Source: Hyphomicrobiales bacterium
GTDB lineage: Bacteria > Pseudomonadota > Alphaproteobacteria > Rhizobiales > Rhizobiaceae
Assembly (NCBI GenBank): GCA_900473185.1
Contig: UCKU01000027.1
Coordinates: 1 to 64,000, forward strand
Reading direction: 5' to 3'
Length of the DNA stretch: 64,000 nt
In this document: piece after piece, positions 34,384 to 43,210 of the stretch
How positions within the stretch are numbered: the first letter of the stretch is position 1
How the letters are laid out: each line of letters starts with the position of its first letter
Translations under genes and position numbers: made by a program
Notes under the pieces: generated by a model
Seen by the model: only the letters and a program-made list of their open reading frames with translations
What the model was told of the DNA's origin: nothing
Database searches by the model: none

Positions 34384-36063
34384 ATGGCTGCCATCAAATC
34401 CGATATCGAAATCGCGCGTGCGGCGACGAAGAAGCCGATCTTCGAAATCGGCGCCAGGCTTGGCATCCCCCCGGAGCAGCTTGTTCCCTATGGACATGAC
34501 AAGGCGAAGATCAGTGCCGAATTCATCGCCGCCCAAGAGGGCAAGAAGGATGGCAAGCTTATCCTTGTTACCGCCATCAACCCGACGCCGGCGGGCGAGG
34601 GCAAGACGACGACCACAGTCGGTCTCGGCGACGGGCTGAACCGCATCGGCAAGAAGGCGATCGTCTGCGTGCGTGAGGCCTCGCTTGGTCCCTGCTTCGG
34701 CGTGAAGGGCGGGGCGGCAGGTGGCGGATATGCCCAGGTCGTGCCGATGGAAGACATCAACCTGCACTTCACTGGCGATTTCCACGCGATCACCTCGGCA
34801 CACAATCTGCTCGCCGCAATGATCGACAATCATATCTATTGGGGCAACGAAGAGAATATCGACCTGCGCCGCATCACATGGCGGCGGGTGATGGACATGA
34901 ACGACCGGGCACTGCGCAGCATGGTCTCGTCACTCGGTGGGGTTTCCAACGGTTTTCCACGGCAGAACGGCTTCGATATCACCGTCGCCTCTGAAGTGAT
35001 GGCAATCCTGTGCCTTGCGACCGATCTCAGGGATTTGGAACGTCGGCTCGGCGATATCATCATCGGCTATCGCTTCGACAAGACGCCGGTCTATGCCCGC
35101 GATCTCAAGGCGGATGGGGCCATGGCCGTGCTCCTGAAAGACGCCATGCAGCCGAACCTCGTGCAGACCCTGGAGAACAATCCTGCCTTCGTTCACGGCG
35201 GTCCTTTCGCCAATATCGCTCATGGCTGCAATTCGGTGATTGCGACGAAGACCGCGCTGAAGCTCGGCGAATATGTCGTGACGGAAGCGGGTTTCGGGGC
35301 CGATCTCGGCGCGGAGAAATTCTTCAACATCAAGTGCCGAAAGGCAGGGTTGAAGCCGAGTGCTGCGGTGATCGTGGCGACTGTCCGGGCGCTGAAGATG
35401 AACGGCGGCGTGAAGAAGGACGATCTCGGCGCGGAGAATGTTCAGGCGCTGGTTCGCGGCTGCTCCAACCTTGGCCGCCATATCGCCAATGTGCGCCGGT
35501 TCGGCGTGCCTGTCGTGGTGGCGATCAACCATTTCACCTCGGATACGGATGCGGAAATCGCTGCCGTCAAAGATTTCGTCGCGCGTCATGGCGCGGAAGC
35601 CATCCTCTGCCGTCACTGGGCGGAAGGGTCTGAAGGCATTGAGGACCTCGCCTATAAGGTTGTGGAGCTTGCCGAATCCGGGCAGGCGAAGTTCGAGCCG
35701 CTCTATGGCGACGACCTGCCGCTGCTCGAAAAGATCGAGATCGTCGCCTCGAAGATCTATCACGCCGGCGAGGTGACGGCTGACAAGGCTGTACGCGACC
35801 AGCTCGCAGCCTGGGAGGAACAGGGCTACGGCAACCTTCCGGTCTGCATGGCGAAGACGCAATATTCCTTCTCCACCGATCCGAACCTGCGCGGTGCGCC
35901 GGAGGGGCATATCGTAACGGTGCGCGAGGTGCGCCTGTCGGCCGGCGCCGGTTTCGTCGTGGTCATTACCGGCGAGATCATGACGATGCCCGGTCTGCCG
36001 AAGTCGCCGTCGGCAGAGCGGATTTACCTCAATGACCAGGGTTATATCGAAGGGTTGTTCTGA
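34384..36063 (+). CDS. fhs: Formate-tetrahydrofolate ligase
   Basis: The 559-residue enzyme makes 10-formyl-tetrahydrofolate from formate, THF and ATP, feeding one-carbon metabolism. The P-loop is TPAGEGKTTTTVGLGDGL (about residues 65-82). Family blocks include REASLGPCFGVKGGAAGGGYAQVVPMEDINLHFTGD and VLITGEIMTMPGLP in the form VVITGEIMTMPGLP. GAGGA lies upstream of the ATG at 34384; an in-frame ATG at 34369 is less suitable. The 3' end overlaps a convergent small membrane protein gene by 22 bases. Confidence 0.95.
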   Translation: MAAIKSDIEIARAATKKPIFEIGARLGIPPEQLVPYGHDKAKISAEFIAAQEGKKDGKLILVTAINPTPAGEGKTTTTVGLGDGLNRIGKKAIVCVREASLGPCFGVKGGAAGGGYAQVVPMEDINLHFTGDFHAITSAHNLLAAMIDNHIYWGNEENIDLRRITWRRVMDMNDRALRSMVSSLGGVSNGFPRQNGFDITVASEVMAILCLATDLRDLERRLGDIIIGYRFDKTPVYARDLKADGAMAVLLKDAMQPNLVQTLENNPAFVHGGPFANIAHGCNSVIATKTALKLGEYVVTEAGFGADLGAEKFFNIKCRKAGLKPSAAVIVATVRALKMNGGVKKDDLGAENVQALVRGCSNLGRHIANVRRFGVPVVVAINHFTSDTDAEIAAVKDFVARHGAEAILCRHWAEGSEGIEDLAYKVVELAESGQAKFEPLYGDDLPLLEKIEIVASKIYHAGEVTADKAVRDQLAAWEEQGYGNLPVCMAKTQYSFSTDPNLRGAPEGHIVTVREVRLSAGAGFVVVITGEIMTMPGLPKSPSAERIYLNDQGYIEGLF

Positions 36064-36269
36064 TCCGGAGCAGCTTTCTCGCCTCGGATCAGGCGATGAC
36101 GTTGGCGGTTCCCAAATTCAGGGTCGATGAATAGCCAAATGAAGAGCCTCTCAAGGCTGCCACTCAGCAATATCCCTATGGGGATGAGCCAGAGAATGTG
36201 GCCTGCAAACAGCAAGGTTATGGCAGCTAAAAGCAGCCCGAGGATGATACAGGCTGCGATAGCCTTCAT
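36042..36269 (-). CDS. Small two-helix membrane protein, unknown
   Basis: The 75-residue protein has two hydrophobic stretches (about 3-24 and 27-48) and a basic C-terminal tail. AGGAAAG precedes the ATG at good spacing. It overlaps the fhs 3' end by 22 bases in convergent orientation. I recognise no family; the membrane pattern and ribosome-binding site support a real gene. Confidence 0.5.
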   Translation of the reverse strand: MKAIAACIILGLLLAAITLLFAGHILWLIPIGILLSGSLERLFIWLFIDPEFGNRQRHRLIRGEKAAPDQNNPSI

Positions 36270-36361
36270 TCACTTTCCTAACTTCGCCTTCGTCATTCTC
36301 AGACTTTGATTTGGGGATGTGAGGAACTGATTCAAGCCGCTGTCTCAAGCGCCTGAAATGA

Positions 36362-37291
36362 TTAATGGCAGTAGCGATAATCGCCCTTTCTCTGCAATAC
36401 GTCCAGATGGAAGTGGGTCTCGTGGGCAGCATCGCTCTCGGGATCGAGCACGGTGGTGAAATAGAGGCAGCCTGCGGCGCTGACGGTGCGCTGGAATGCC
36501 CCTGTCAGCGTCGAATCCTCGCGGCGCGAGCGGACGGCAACATCCTCGCCCTTCTTGAAGCTGAAGCTTGCGATATCGATGGCATTGCCGCGGGCATGTT
36601 CGGAGATCTTGCCGGTGTCGGCGCCGTTGCGCAGGCGGCAAATGTAGGCGGAGGCCTGATTGATGGTGGTTATATCGCCGCTTTCCGGCAAGGCGACCGA
36701 GGCTGTGGGAATGACGCTTCCCTTTATCCATCGTGCGAGCGCCAGTGCCGTCGGGCAGCGTAGTGTGGCTTCAGGCTTCAGTGCGATGCCGGGCAGGGCC
36801 TCAGAGACAATGATCGGCTTGTCGATGCCGCAGCCGTTGCCGTCGTCGATGCGGGGTGTCTCGCGGAAGACGACGCCGAGGCTCTGCAATTCTCTAGTGC
36901 ATTCGGCATGGTCCGCATCGCTTTCCGATTCGATGGTCAGATGCTGCTCTTCGAGCGTCTGTTCAGTCGGAGACTTCGGTGCCCGGTCCTCCGGTGAGGG
37001 CGGACCGAATTTTTCGCCGGCTGGCGCGGCCGGGGTCTCGCTCGGTTTGGGCTGCGGTGTCGGAACCTCGGAGGCGGCCGGCGGTGTTTCGGGGTTTTGC
37101 GCAGGCGCAGGTTCGGGCTGAGGCTTGGGAACCTGCTCTTCTTCCTGTTTCTTTTCTGGCTGAGGGGCTGCAGGCGCTTCGATTGCTGCTTCTGGCTTTG
37201 TCTGAGGCACCGGGCCGGTTCGCGGCAGTCTTGCGCCGGGGAGCAGGGCGAGTGCGGCCAGAATGACCGCCATCTTCCGAAATTCTCTCAC
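36362..37291 (-). CDS. Extensin-like C-terminal domain protein, secreted
   Basis: The protein is about 309 residues long. An N-terminal signal-like segment (MAVILAALALLPGA) is followed by a Pro/Glu/Lys-rich linker (about 30-115) that may span the periplasm. The C-terminal extensin-like domain (about 125-309) has conserved cysteines in HAECTRELQSLGVVF, NGCGIDKPI, LRCPTALALARW, AYICR, AGCLYF and the terminal YCH, plus SEHARGNAIDI and ETHFHLD. The last two His/Asp motifs resemble metal-dependent cell-wall peptidases of the D-Ala-D-Ala type, so a peptidoglycan role is plausible. GTG at 37291 and ATG at 37273 are both possible starts. Confidence 0.8.
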   Translation of the reverse strand: MREFRKMAVILAALALLPGARLPRTGPVPQTKPEAAIEAPAAPQPEKKQEEEQVPKPQPEPAPAQNPETPPAASEVPTPQPKPSETPAAPAGEKFGPPSPEDRAPKSPTEQTLEEQHLTIESESDADHAECTRELQSLGVVFRETPRIDDGNGCGIDKPIIVSEALPGIALKPEATLRCPTALALARWIKGSVIPTASVALPESGDITTINQASAYICRLRNGADTGKISEHARGNAIDIASFSFKKGEDVAVRSRREDSTLTGAFQRTVSAAGCLYFTTVLDPESDAAHETHFHLDVLQRKGDYRYCH

Positions 37292-37416
37292 ACGTCGTTT
37301 CCCGTTGATCGAGCGGAGGGGAAACGCAAGAACGGCGAATTCGTTGCAAATGCGCAACGTTTCCAGAGATCCTTAAAACTTGACGCTATTATTCAACATA
37401 AATCGGTCGAATATAT

Positions 37417-37431
37417 TGACAATAAAACTCA
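37417..37431 (+). promoter_or_regulatory. IRO-type iron-responsive operator upstream of the heme receptor
   Basis: TGA-CAATAAAAC-TCA fits the TGA-N9-TCA core of the iron-responsive operator bound by RirA, the main iron regulator of rhizobia. It lies 122 bases before the heme receptor start codon, in an AT-rich promoter region. The core is short and could occur by chance, but gene context supports it. Confidence 0.6.
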
Positions 37432-37552
37432 TGTTTTTTATGCGGCAAAAAGAAGGCGGAAATCTCCGCAGTCGTCCGCAAGCCTAGCCAGCCCCTCGAG
37501 CGTCTGAAACGCCACGACAGCCAGCCCGGTAATTTTCATTTGAGGGTAGGTT

Positions 37553-39790
37553 ATGATCGTCCGGCATTGGCGCTCGGTTCTAATGGTCTGCACAGCAGCC
37601 GCACTTGTTCTTCCTGTTTCACAGGCTTTCGCCCAGAGCGCTCCGGCGACCACGCCGGCCACGAATGCTGAAGGCGCAACTGTCCTTCAGAAAATCGTCG
37701 TCAAGGGAAACCGTGCGGCCCCCGGCAGTGTTGCCGACACGCCGCTTGCAACCCAGATCGACAAGAAGGAATTGGAAAAGAAGCAGGTCACGAATTACGA
37801 CGATATCGGCCGCAGCGTCGATGCAACCGTGAACTATTCGCGTGCAGACGCGGGCTTCAACCTGCGTGGCCTTTCAGGCTCCCGTATCCTGACGACCATC
37901 GACGGTATCCCGATCCCTTATCTCTCAAACAGCTCTCGCCAGGGTGCTTTTGCGCCGGCCAACGCCAATGGCGGCGGCGACACCTTTGATTTCGATTCAC
38001 TCTCTTCTCTCGATATCGTGCGCGGTGCGGATTCGAGCAAGGGTGGTTCCGGCATGCTCGGCGGCGCCTTCGTTCTCAACACGCTGGAGCCCGAGGATCT
38101 GATCCCTGAGGACCGCGATTGGGGGGCGATCGTCAAGTCGACCTATGACAGTGAAGACCGCAGCATTGCCGGCTCTGCCGCCGCTGCCAAGAAGGTCGGC
38201 AACACGTCGATCCTTTTCCAGGGTGCCTATCGCAAGGGCCATGAACGCGACAGCAAGGGCAATGACGATGTTTATGGCCGCTTCCGCACCGAGGCCGATC
38301 CGGCGGATTTCGACCAGCACAACCTGCTCTTCAAGCTGCGTCAGGATCTCGAAGGCGGCCATCGCATCGGCCTTACGGCTGAACGCTTCCGGCGCGACCT
38401 GAAGACCGATCTGCGGGACCTGCAGGGCACGCCTCCGATCCGCAGCTATCTCGTCGGTAACTATGATGGTCGGGAACTGCGCGACCGCGACCGTGTTTCG
38501 CTGGATTATGATTACGAGGCGCAGTCTTCCGATGCATTCTTCAGCACTGCCAGAGCCACCCTCTACTGGCAGGATCTGAAAAAGGAATCCGGCAGCCAGG
38601 GCCGCACAGCAGCCAATGTCGCTTATGGCCGTAATAACAGCATCGAAAACGAAACTTGGGGCTTTAGCGGTACGGCAACGAAGGACTTCGAATATTCCGG
38701 CCTCAGCCACTCCGTTCGTGTCGGCCTCGACGTCGGGGTATCGAAATGGACCCAATATAGTTCAGCGCTTTGCCCGACGCCGACCACATGCCCGTCGCTC
38801 AACAACCAGTCCGAAGTGCCCAACGTCGACAGTGCGAACCTCGGCGTGACATTCGAAGACAAGATCGAAATCGGCAATAGCGGCTTCGCCCTGACGCCCG
38901 GCTTCCGCTTCGATTGGTTCAACTACCGGCCGTCGACGGGTGGCGGTTTCGAGAGCAACCCGGCGCTTCCCCGGTTCGGTGCGGTTTATGATCGTACGGA
39001 AGCCGGCATGTCGCCGAAGCTGCTCGCGACCTACGACCTGACACCTGATGTTCAGCTCTATGCCCAGCTTGCAGTCGGCTTCCGTGCCCCGACCGTCGAT
39101 GAACTCTACAGCCGCTTCTACAACGCGACGCAGGGTTATGCGCAGCTTGGCAATCCGAACCTGGATCCGGAAATCGGCCGCGGCATTGAGATCGGGGCCA
39201 ATTTCGATACTGGCGGTCTGCAGGGTCGCGTAGCGGCATTCCATACCCGGTATCAGAACTTCATCGAAACCGTGACGACAAGAGATCCCACCACCGGTTT
39301 CATGACGTTCAACTACACGAACGTATCCTCGGCTTCCATCTCCGGTCTCGAAGCGAACCTGATCAAGACCTTCGACAACGGTATCAATCTTCATACCTCG
39401 CTTGCCTATACCTATGGCCGGAACGACGATACGCAGGAGCGGCTGCGTTCTGTCGCGCCGTTCAAGGCCATTGTCGGCGGCGGCTGGAGCAATGACGAAT
39501 ACGGTTTCGACCTCTCCTCGACGCTCTCGTCACAGATGACCGGTAACGACAATGCGCTGACGTCATTCGATGCGCCCGGCTACGGCATCGTCGACCTGAC
39601 CGCATGGTGGACGCCAGAACAAGTCAAAGGTCTGCGTATCCAGGGCGGGATCTACAACATCTTCGATCAGGAGTACTACAACGCGCTCGCTGTTCGCGAG
39701 GTCAATCTGAGTGCCACCGCTTCGCAGCCGAAGGAATGGTATTCGGAGCCGGGCCGTACCTTCAAGATCTCCGTTACCAAGACCTTCTGA
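37553..39790 (+). CDS. hmuR: TonB-dependent heme/hemoglobin receptor
   Basis: The 745-residue outer-membrane receptor has a signal peptide of about 27 residues (ending AFA-Q). The TonB-box/plug region follows: VLQKIVVKGNR, then the plug with FNLRGLSGSRILTTIDGIPIPY and LDIVRGADSSKGGSGMLGGAF. The 22-strand barrel ends in aromatic TKTF. FRAP (510-513) and NPNL (534-537), the marks of heme receptors, are present. The His usually found between them is absent here. It should import heme with TonB energy under iron limitation. An IRO-type box lies upstream and a terminator follows. The symbol is by family analogy. Confidence 0.85.
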   Translation: MIVRHWRSVLMVCTAAALVLPVSQAFAQSAPATTPATNAEGATVLQKIVVKGNRAAPGSVADTPLATQIDKKELEKKQVTNYDDIGRSVDATVNYSRADAGFNLRGLSGSRILTTIDGIPIPYLSNSSRQGAFAPANANGGGDTFDFDSLSSLDIVRGADSSKGGSGMLGGAFVLNTLEPEDLIPEDRDWGAIVKSTYDSEDRSIAGSAAAAKKVGNTSILFQGAYRKGHERDSKGNDDVYGRFRTEADPADFDQHNLLFKLRQDLEGGHRIGLTAERFRRDLKTDLRDLQGTPPIRSYLVGNYDGRELRDRDRVSLDYDYEAQSSDAFFSTARATLYWQDLKKESGSQGRTAANVAYGRNNSIENETWGFSGTATKDFEYSGLSHSVRVGLDVGVSKWTQYSSALCPTPTTCPSLNNQSEVPNVDSANLGVTFEDKIEIGNSGFALTPGFRFDWFNYRPSTGGGFESNPALPRFGAVYDRTEAGMSPKLLATYDLTPDVQLYAQLAVGFRAPTVDELYSRFYNATQGYAQLGNPNLDPEIGRGIEIGANFDTGGLQGRVAAFHTRYQNFIETVTTRDPTTGFMTFNYTNVSSASISGLEANLIKTFDNGINLHTSLAYTYGRNDDTQERLRSVAPFKAIVGGGWSNDEYGFDLSSTLSSQMTGNDNALTSFDAPGYGIVDLTAWWTPEQVKGLRIQGGIYNIFDQEYYNALAVREVNLSATASQPKEWYSEPGRTFKISVTKTF

Positions 39791-39819
39791 TTGACAATTG
39801 CCTTTTCAAGGCTGGGGTG

Positions 39820-39844
39820 GGGCGGCTTTCGGGCCGCCCTTTTT
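39820..39844 (+). terminator. Intrinsic terminator after the heme receptor gene
   Basis: GGGCGGC / GCCGCCC stem of 7 bp with a 6-base loop, followed by TTTTT. It lies 30 bases after the receptor stop and isolates it from the trpL promoter. Confidence 0.85.
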
Positions 39845-39861
39845 CGTAAGCTGATCGCCTC

Positions 39862-39890
39862 TTGCGCTTGGCTTAATCTCAGGCTAACAA
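39862..39890 (+). promoter_or_regulatory. trpL promoter, positioned for a leaderless transcript
   Basis: TTGCGC (39862-39867), a 17-base spacer and TAACAA (39885-39890) are followed by 8 bases and the trpL ATG at 39899. Transcription should therefore start at or within a base of the AUG. A leaderless trpL mRNA is described in Sinorhizobium meliloti, which agrees. Confidence 0.65.
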
Positions 39891-39898
39891 TTTCGCCC

Positions 39899-39943
39899 AT
39901 GAAGAAGTCTGTGAACATTGCAGTTTGGTGGTGGGCTCGCTGA
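39899..39943 (+). CDS. trpL: trp leader peptide
   Basis: The 14-codon frame encodes MKKSVNIAVWWWAR with three consecutive Trp codons, the mark of the rhizobial trp attenuator. Stalling at the Trp codons when tryptophan is scarce favours an antiterminator and expression of trpE(G) downstream. In Sinorhizobium meliloti the released leader RNA and the peptide peTrpL also act in trans; the same may hold here because the NI-x-x-WWWAR end is shared. No ribosome-binding site is visible, in line with leaderless translation. Confidence 0.92.
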   Translation: MKKSVNIAVWWWAR

Positions 39944-40010
39944 GGCGGCCTCGACCAATCGTGTCCAAAGACGACGAACGAGCCGCCCGAAACTTCGAGG
40001 CGGCTTTTTT
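39944..40010 (+). promoter_or_regulatory. trp attenuator (antiterminator and terminator)
   Basis: The terminator is AGCCGCC (39981-39987) with GGCGGCT (39999-40005), an 11-base loop and a T tract to 40010. The competing antiterminator pairs GGCGG-C-CTCG (39944-39953), which begins in the trpL stop region, with CGAGCCGCC (39979-39987), giving nine base pairs and one bulged C. The two cannot form together. Confidence 0.85.
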
Positions 40011-40056
40011 GTTTCAAGGCCGCCTTTCGTCCGGGCCCCGATAACGGAGTGGAACT

Positions 40057-42246
40057 ATGGTAACGATCCTGCGGGATGATGGTGCGGAAATCTACGAGAC
40101 CAAGGGCGGCATCACCGTCACGCGGCAAAGGCGGGCCATCCCTTATGCCGATGCTGTTTCGTCCTATGTCGACAAGCTCGATGAGCGGCGCGGCGCCGTC
40201 TTCTCCTCGAATTACGAATATCCGGGCCGCTATACACGCTGGGATACGGCTGTCGTCGATCCGCCGCTCGGTGTTTCCTCCTTCGGCCGCAATGTCTGGA
40301 TTGAAGCCTATAACGAGCGCGGCGAGATCATCCTCGGCTTTATCGTCGAGCGGTTGAAGACTGTCCGCGAACTTGAACTCGGTGCATTGACCGCGCGCAG
40401 GCTCGACCTGATGGTCAAGTTGCCCGACCGAGTCTTCACCGAAGAAGAGCGCTCGAAGATGCCGACGGTGTTTACCGTGCTTCGCGCCATCACCGATCTC
40501 TTCTATTCGCAGGCTGATGCCAGCATCGGTTTCTATGGCGCCTTCGGTTACGATCTCGCTTTTCAGTTCGATGCGATCAACCTGAAGCTGGAGCGCCCTT
40601 CCGACCAGCGCGACATGGTGCTCTACCTGCCCGATGAAATTCTCGTCGTCGACAACTACGCCGCAAAGGCGTGGGTCGATCGCTACGACTTCGCCAAGGA
40701 CGGCAAGACGACGGAAGGCAAGGCGGGCGATATCGCTGCCGAGCCGTTTATCCGCACGGATGCCATCCCGCCGAAGAGCGATCACCGCCCGGGCGAATAT
40801 GCCGAGCTCGTCGTCAAGGCGAAGGAGAGCTTCCGCAAGGGCGATCTCTTCGAGGTCGTGCCTGGCCAGAAGTTCATGGAGCGTTGCGAAAGCAAGCCTT
40901 CGGACATTTCCAAGCGGCTGAAGGCGATCAATCCGTCGCCCTATTCCTTCTTCATCAACCTCGGAAACCAGGAATATCTCGTCGGCGCCTCGCCGGAAAT
41001 GTTCGTGCGCGTTTCCGGCCGCCGCATCGAGACCTGCCCGATCTCCGGCACCATCAAGCGTGGCGACGATCCGATCGCCGACAGCGAGCAGATCCTAAAG
41101 CTCCTGAATTCCAAGAAGGACGAATCCGAGCTCACCATGTGCTCGGATGTCGACCGCAACGACAAGAGCCGCGTCTGCGAGCCGGGTTCGGTCAAGGTCA
41201 TCGGCCGCCGACAGATCGAGATGTATTCGCGTCTCATCCACACAGTCGACCATATCGAGGGCCGTTTGCGGGACGATATGGATGCCTTCGACGGCTTCCT
41301 CAGCCACGCATGGGCTGTCACCGTAACCGGGGCGCCGAAGCTCTGGGCGATGCGCTTTATCGAATCCCATGAGAAGAGCCCGCGCGCATGGTATGGTGGG
41401 GCGATCGGCATGGTCGGCTTCAATGGCGATATGAATACCGGCCTGACGCTGCGCACGGTGCGCATCAAGGACGGCATTGCCGAAGTGCGCGCCGGCGCGA
41501 CGCTGCTGAACGACTCCATTCCCGAGGAAGAAGAAGCCGAAACAGAACTGAAGGCCTCTGCCATGCTTTCCGCCATCCGCGATGCCAAGACCGGCAATTC
41601 CGGCAAGACCCAGCGCGATGTCGCCTCCGTCGGCAAGGGCGTCAACATCCTGCTGATCGACCATGAAGACAGCTTTGTTCACACGCTGGCGAACTATTTC
41701 CGCCAGACGGGTGCCACGGTTTCGACCGTTCGTACGCCAGTGCCCGAGGAAGTCTTCGATCGGCTGAACCCGGATCTCGTCGTTCTCTCTCCGGGTCCCG
41801 GCAACCCCAAGGATTTCGACTGCAAGGCGACAATCAAGAAGGCGAGGGCACGCAACCTGCCGATCTTCGGTGTTTGCCTCGGTCTGCAGGCACTTGCGGA
41901 AGCCTATGGCGGTGAGCTTCGTCATCTGGCGCTGCCGATGCATGGCAAGCCGTCGCGCATCCGCGTGCTGGAGCCGGGCATCGTCTTCTCCGGCCTTGCC
42001 AAGGAAGTGACGGTCGGTCGTTACCACTCGATCTTTGCCGATCCTTCGACGCTGCCGCGGGAATTCATCATCACCGCCGAGAGCGAAGACGGTACGATCA
42101 TGGGCATCGAGCATGCCAAGGAGCCGATCGCGGCCGTACAGTTTCATCCGGAATCGATCATGACGCTCGGCGGCGATGCCGGCATGCGGATGATCGAGAA
42201 TGTGGTGGCGCATCTTGCCCGCCGGGCGAAGACCAAGGCGGCCTGA
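40057..42246 (+). CDS. trpE(G): Anthranilate synthase, fused TrpE-TrpG
   Basis: The 729-residue fusion catalyses the first step of tryptophan synthesis. The TrpE half (about 1-510) contains the chorismate-binding domain with KGDLFEVVPGQKF, TCPISGTIKRG, CSDVDRNDKSRVCEPGSVKVIGRRQIEMYSRLIHTVDHIEG as spaced blocks. The TrpG half (about 527-725) is a class I glutamine amidotransferase with Cys607 (GVCLGLQ), His697 and Glu699 (QFHPES). Fusion of the two is typical of rhizobia. GGAG precedes the ATG. It is controlled by the trpL attenuator upstream. A strong terminator follows. Confidence 0.96.
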   Translation: MVTILRDDGAEIYETKGGITVTRQRRAIPYADAVSSYVDKLDERRGAVFSSNYEYPGRYTRWDTAVVDPPLGVSSFGRNVWIEAYNERGEIILGFIVERLKTVRELELGALTARRLDLMVKLPDRVFTEEERSKMPTVFTVLRAITDLFYSQADASIGFYGAFGYDLAFQFDAINLKLERPSDQRDMVLYLPDEILVVDNYAAKAWVDRYDFAKDGKTTEGKAGDIAAEPFIRTDAIPPKSDHRPGEYAELVVKAKESFRKGDLFEVVPGQKFMERCESKPSDISKRLKAINPSPYSFFINLGNQEYLVGASPEMFVRVSGRRIETCPISGTIKRGDDPIADSEQILKLLNSKKDESELTMCSDVDRNDKSRVCEPGSVKVIGRRQIEMYSRLIHTVDHIEGRLRDDMDAFDGFLSHAWAVTVTGAPKLWAMRFIESHEKSPRAWYGGAIGMVGFNGDMNTGLTLRTVRIKDGIAEVRAGATLLNDSIPEEEEAETELKASAMLSAIRDAKTGNSGKTQRDVASVGKGVNILLIDHEDSFVHTLANYFRQTGATVSTVRTPVPEEVFDRLNPDLVVLSPGPGNPKDFDCKATIKKARARNLPIFGVCLGLQALAEAYGGELRHLALPMHGKPSRIRVLEPGIVFSGLAKEVTVGRYHSIFADPSTLPREFIITAESEDGTIMGIEHAKEPIAAVQFHPESIMTLGGDAGMRMIENVVAHLARRAKTKAA

Positions 42247-42264
42247 TGCCAAAGGCATAAGCAA

Positions 42265-42296
42265 TAAAAAAACCCGCCGGAATGGCGGGTTTTTTT
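42265..42296. terminator. Bidirectional terminator after trpE(G)
   Basis: A-tract, CCCGCC, 5-base loop, GGCGGG, T-tract: a symmetric intrinsic terminator between the convergent trpE(G) and DUF1328 genes, usable from both sides. Confidence 0.9.
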
Positions 42297-42316
42297 ATGT
42301 GCGTTGGTTTGTTCGT

Positions 42317-42481
42317 CTATACGCGCCGCATGAGCCGGGCGACGATGGATACGACGAACAGCACCAGGAAGATGAAGAACAGGACCTGGGCGATCGAAGC
42401 GGATGCGCCGGCAATGCCGCCAAATCCAAGGACGCCTGCAATCAGGGCTACGACGAGAAATACCAGAGCATAGTACAGCAT
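42317..42481 (-). CDS. DUF1328/UPF0391 small membrane protein
   Basis: The 54-residue protein has two hydrophobic helices, starting MLYYALVFLVVALIAGVLGFGG and ending IVARLMRRV, the recognisable form of the YtjA/DUF1328 family. AAAGGAGAT provides a strong ribosome-binding site. The function is unknown; family members are often linked to envelope or general stress. Confidence 0.88.
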   Translation of the reverse strand: MLYYALVFLVVALIAGVLGFGGIAGASASIAQVLFFIFLVLFVVSIVARLMRRV

Positions 42482-42580
42482 CGCGATCTCCTTTGTCGGT
42501 TGCTGGCAATATAACGGAAACGTGAGCCGTTCGTTCCATTGTCGCTGCGACAATTGAATTGTGTGCTGATCTAAATCTGC

Positions 42581-43105
42581 TCAGCCGAATTGCAGATCGG
42601 TATTGAAGGAGCGGTCTCCATCGCGCGGCATAGGCGGTTCTGCTGCTGCCAGATAGGATCTCGCCGGGCCGGTCAGCACGAACCAGAGGCTGGCGCCGAT
42701 CATGAAATAGGCGGCCGTCGGATCATCCGAGCGTGAGACGAAGGGAAGGCAGATGGCGGTAAAGAGGATGGCGAGCCGCACGGCCCATTCCGCCTCGCGT
42801 TTCATGAAAGCCCTGGTTCTCAGCTTCTTGTAGGCGGCGACGTTATAGCTGTCTGTCTTGCGACTGGATGTGAAGAGCATCCAGACCGAGGGGAAGGTCA
42901 GCATCACGAGACCGCCGTAACACAGAAGCAAGGCTGGTCCGGAGAGGAAGTGTCCGGCGGCAAAGAACAGAAAGCCTGTCACGGCAATGTTCCAGAGCGG
43001 CTCCAGCCGTTCCGGCGAAAGGCCGGTTCGGATGTGCCAGGCCCGCAAGGAACTGGCCGCACCGTCGAGCAACGGTTGGTCGATGTAACGATTGATCCAA
43101 TGCAT
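42581..43105 (-). CDS. Predicted membrane protein, unknown family
   Basis: The protein is about 174 residues with roughly four hydrophobic segments (about 40-60, 63-83, 112-130 and 136-155) and soluble ends. ATG at 43105 follows GGGGAC; an upstream ATG at 43147 lacks a ribosome-binding site. I recognise no named domain. It lies between the DUF1328 gene and a GNAT gene on the same strand. Confidence 0.65.
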   Translation of the reverse strand: MHWINRYIDQPLLDGAASSLRAWHIRTGLSPERLEPLWNIAVTGFLFFAAGHFLSGPALLLCYGGLVMLTFPSVWMLFTSSRKTDSYNVAAYKKLRTRAFMKREAEWAVRLAILFTAICLPFVSRSDDPTAAYFMIGASLWFVLTGPARSYLAAAEPPMPRDGDRSFNTDLQFG

Positions 43106-43210
43106 GTCTGCGCGGTCCCCAATTGACTGCAGGGCCGTCAACACCATGCAATTGGGACGCTATCATGGCGCAAATGGGCAAAAGCTCGAGCCTGCGGCGC
43201 TTTGGTCAGC

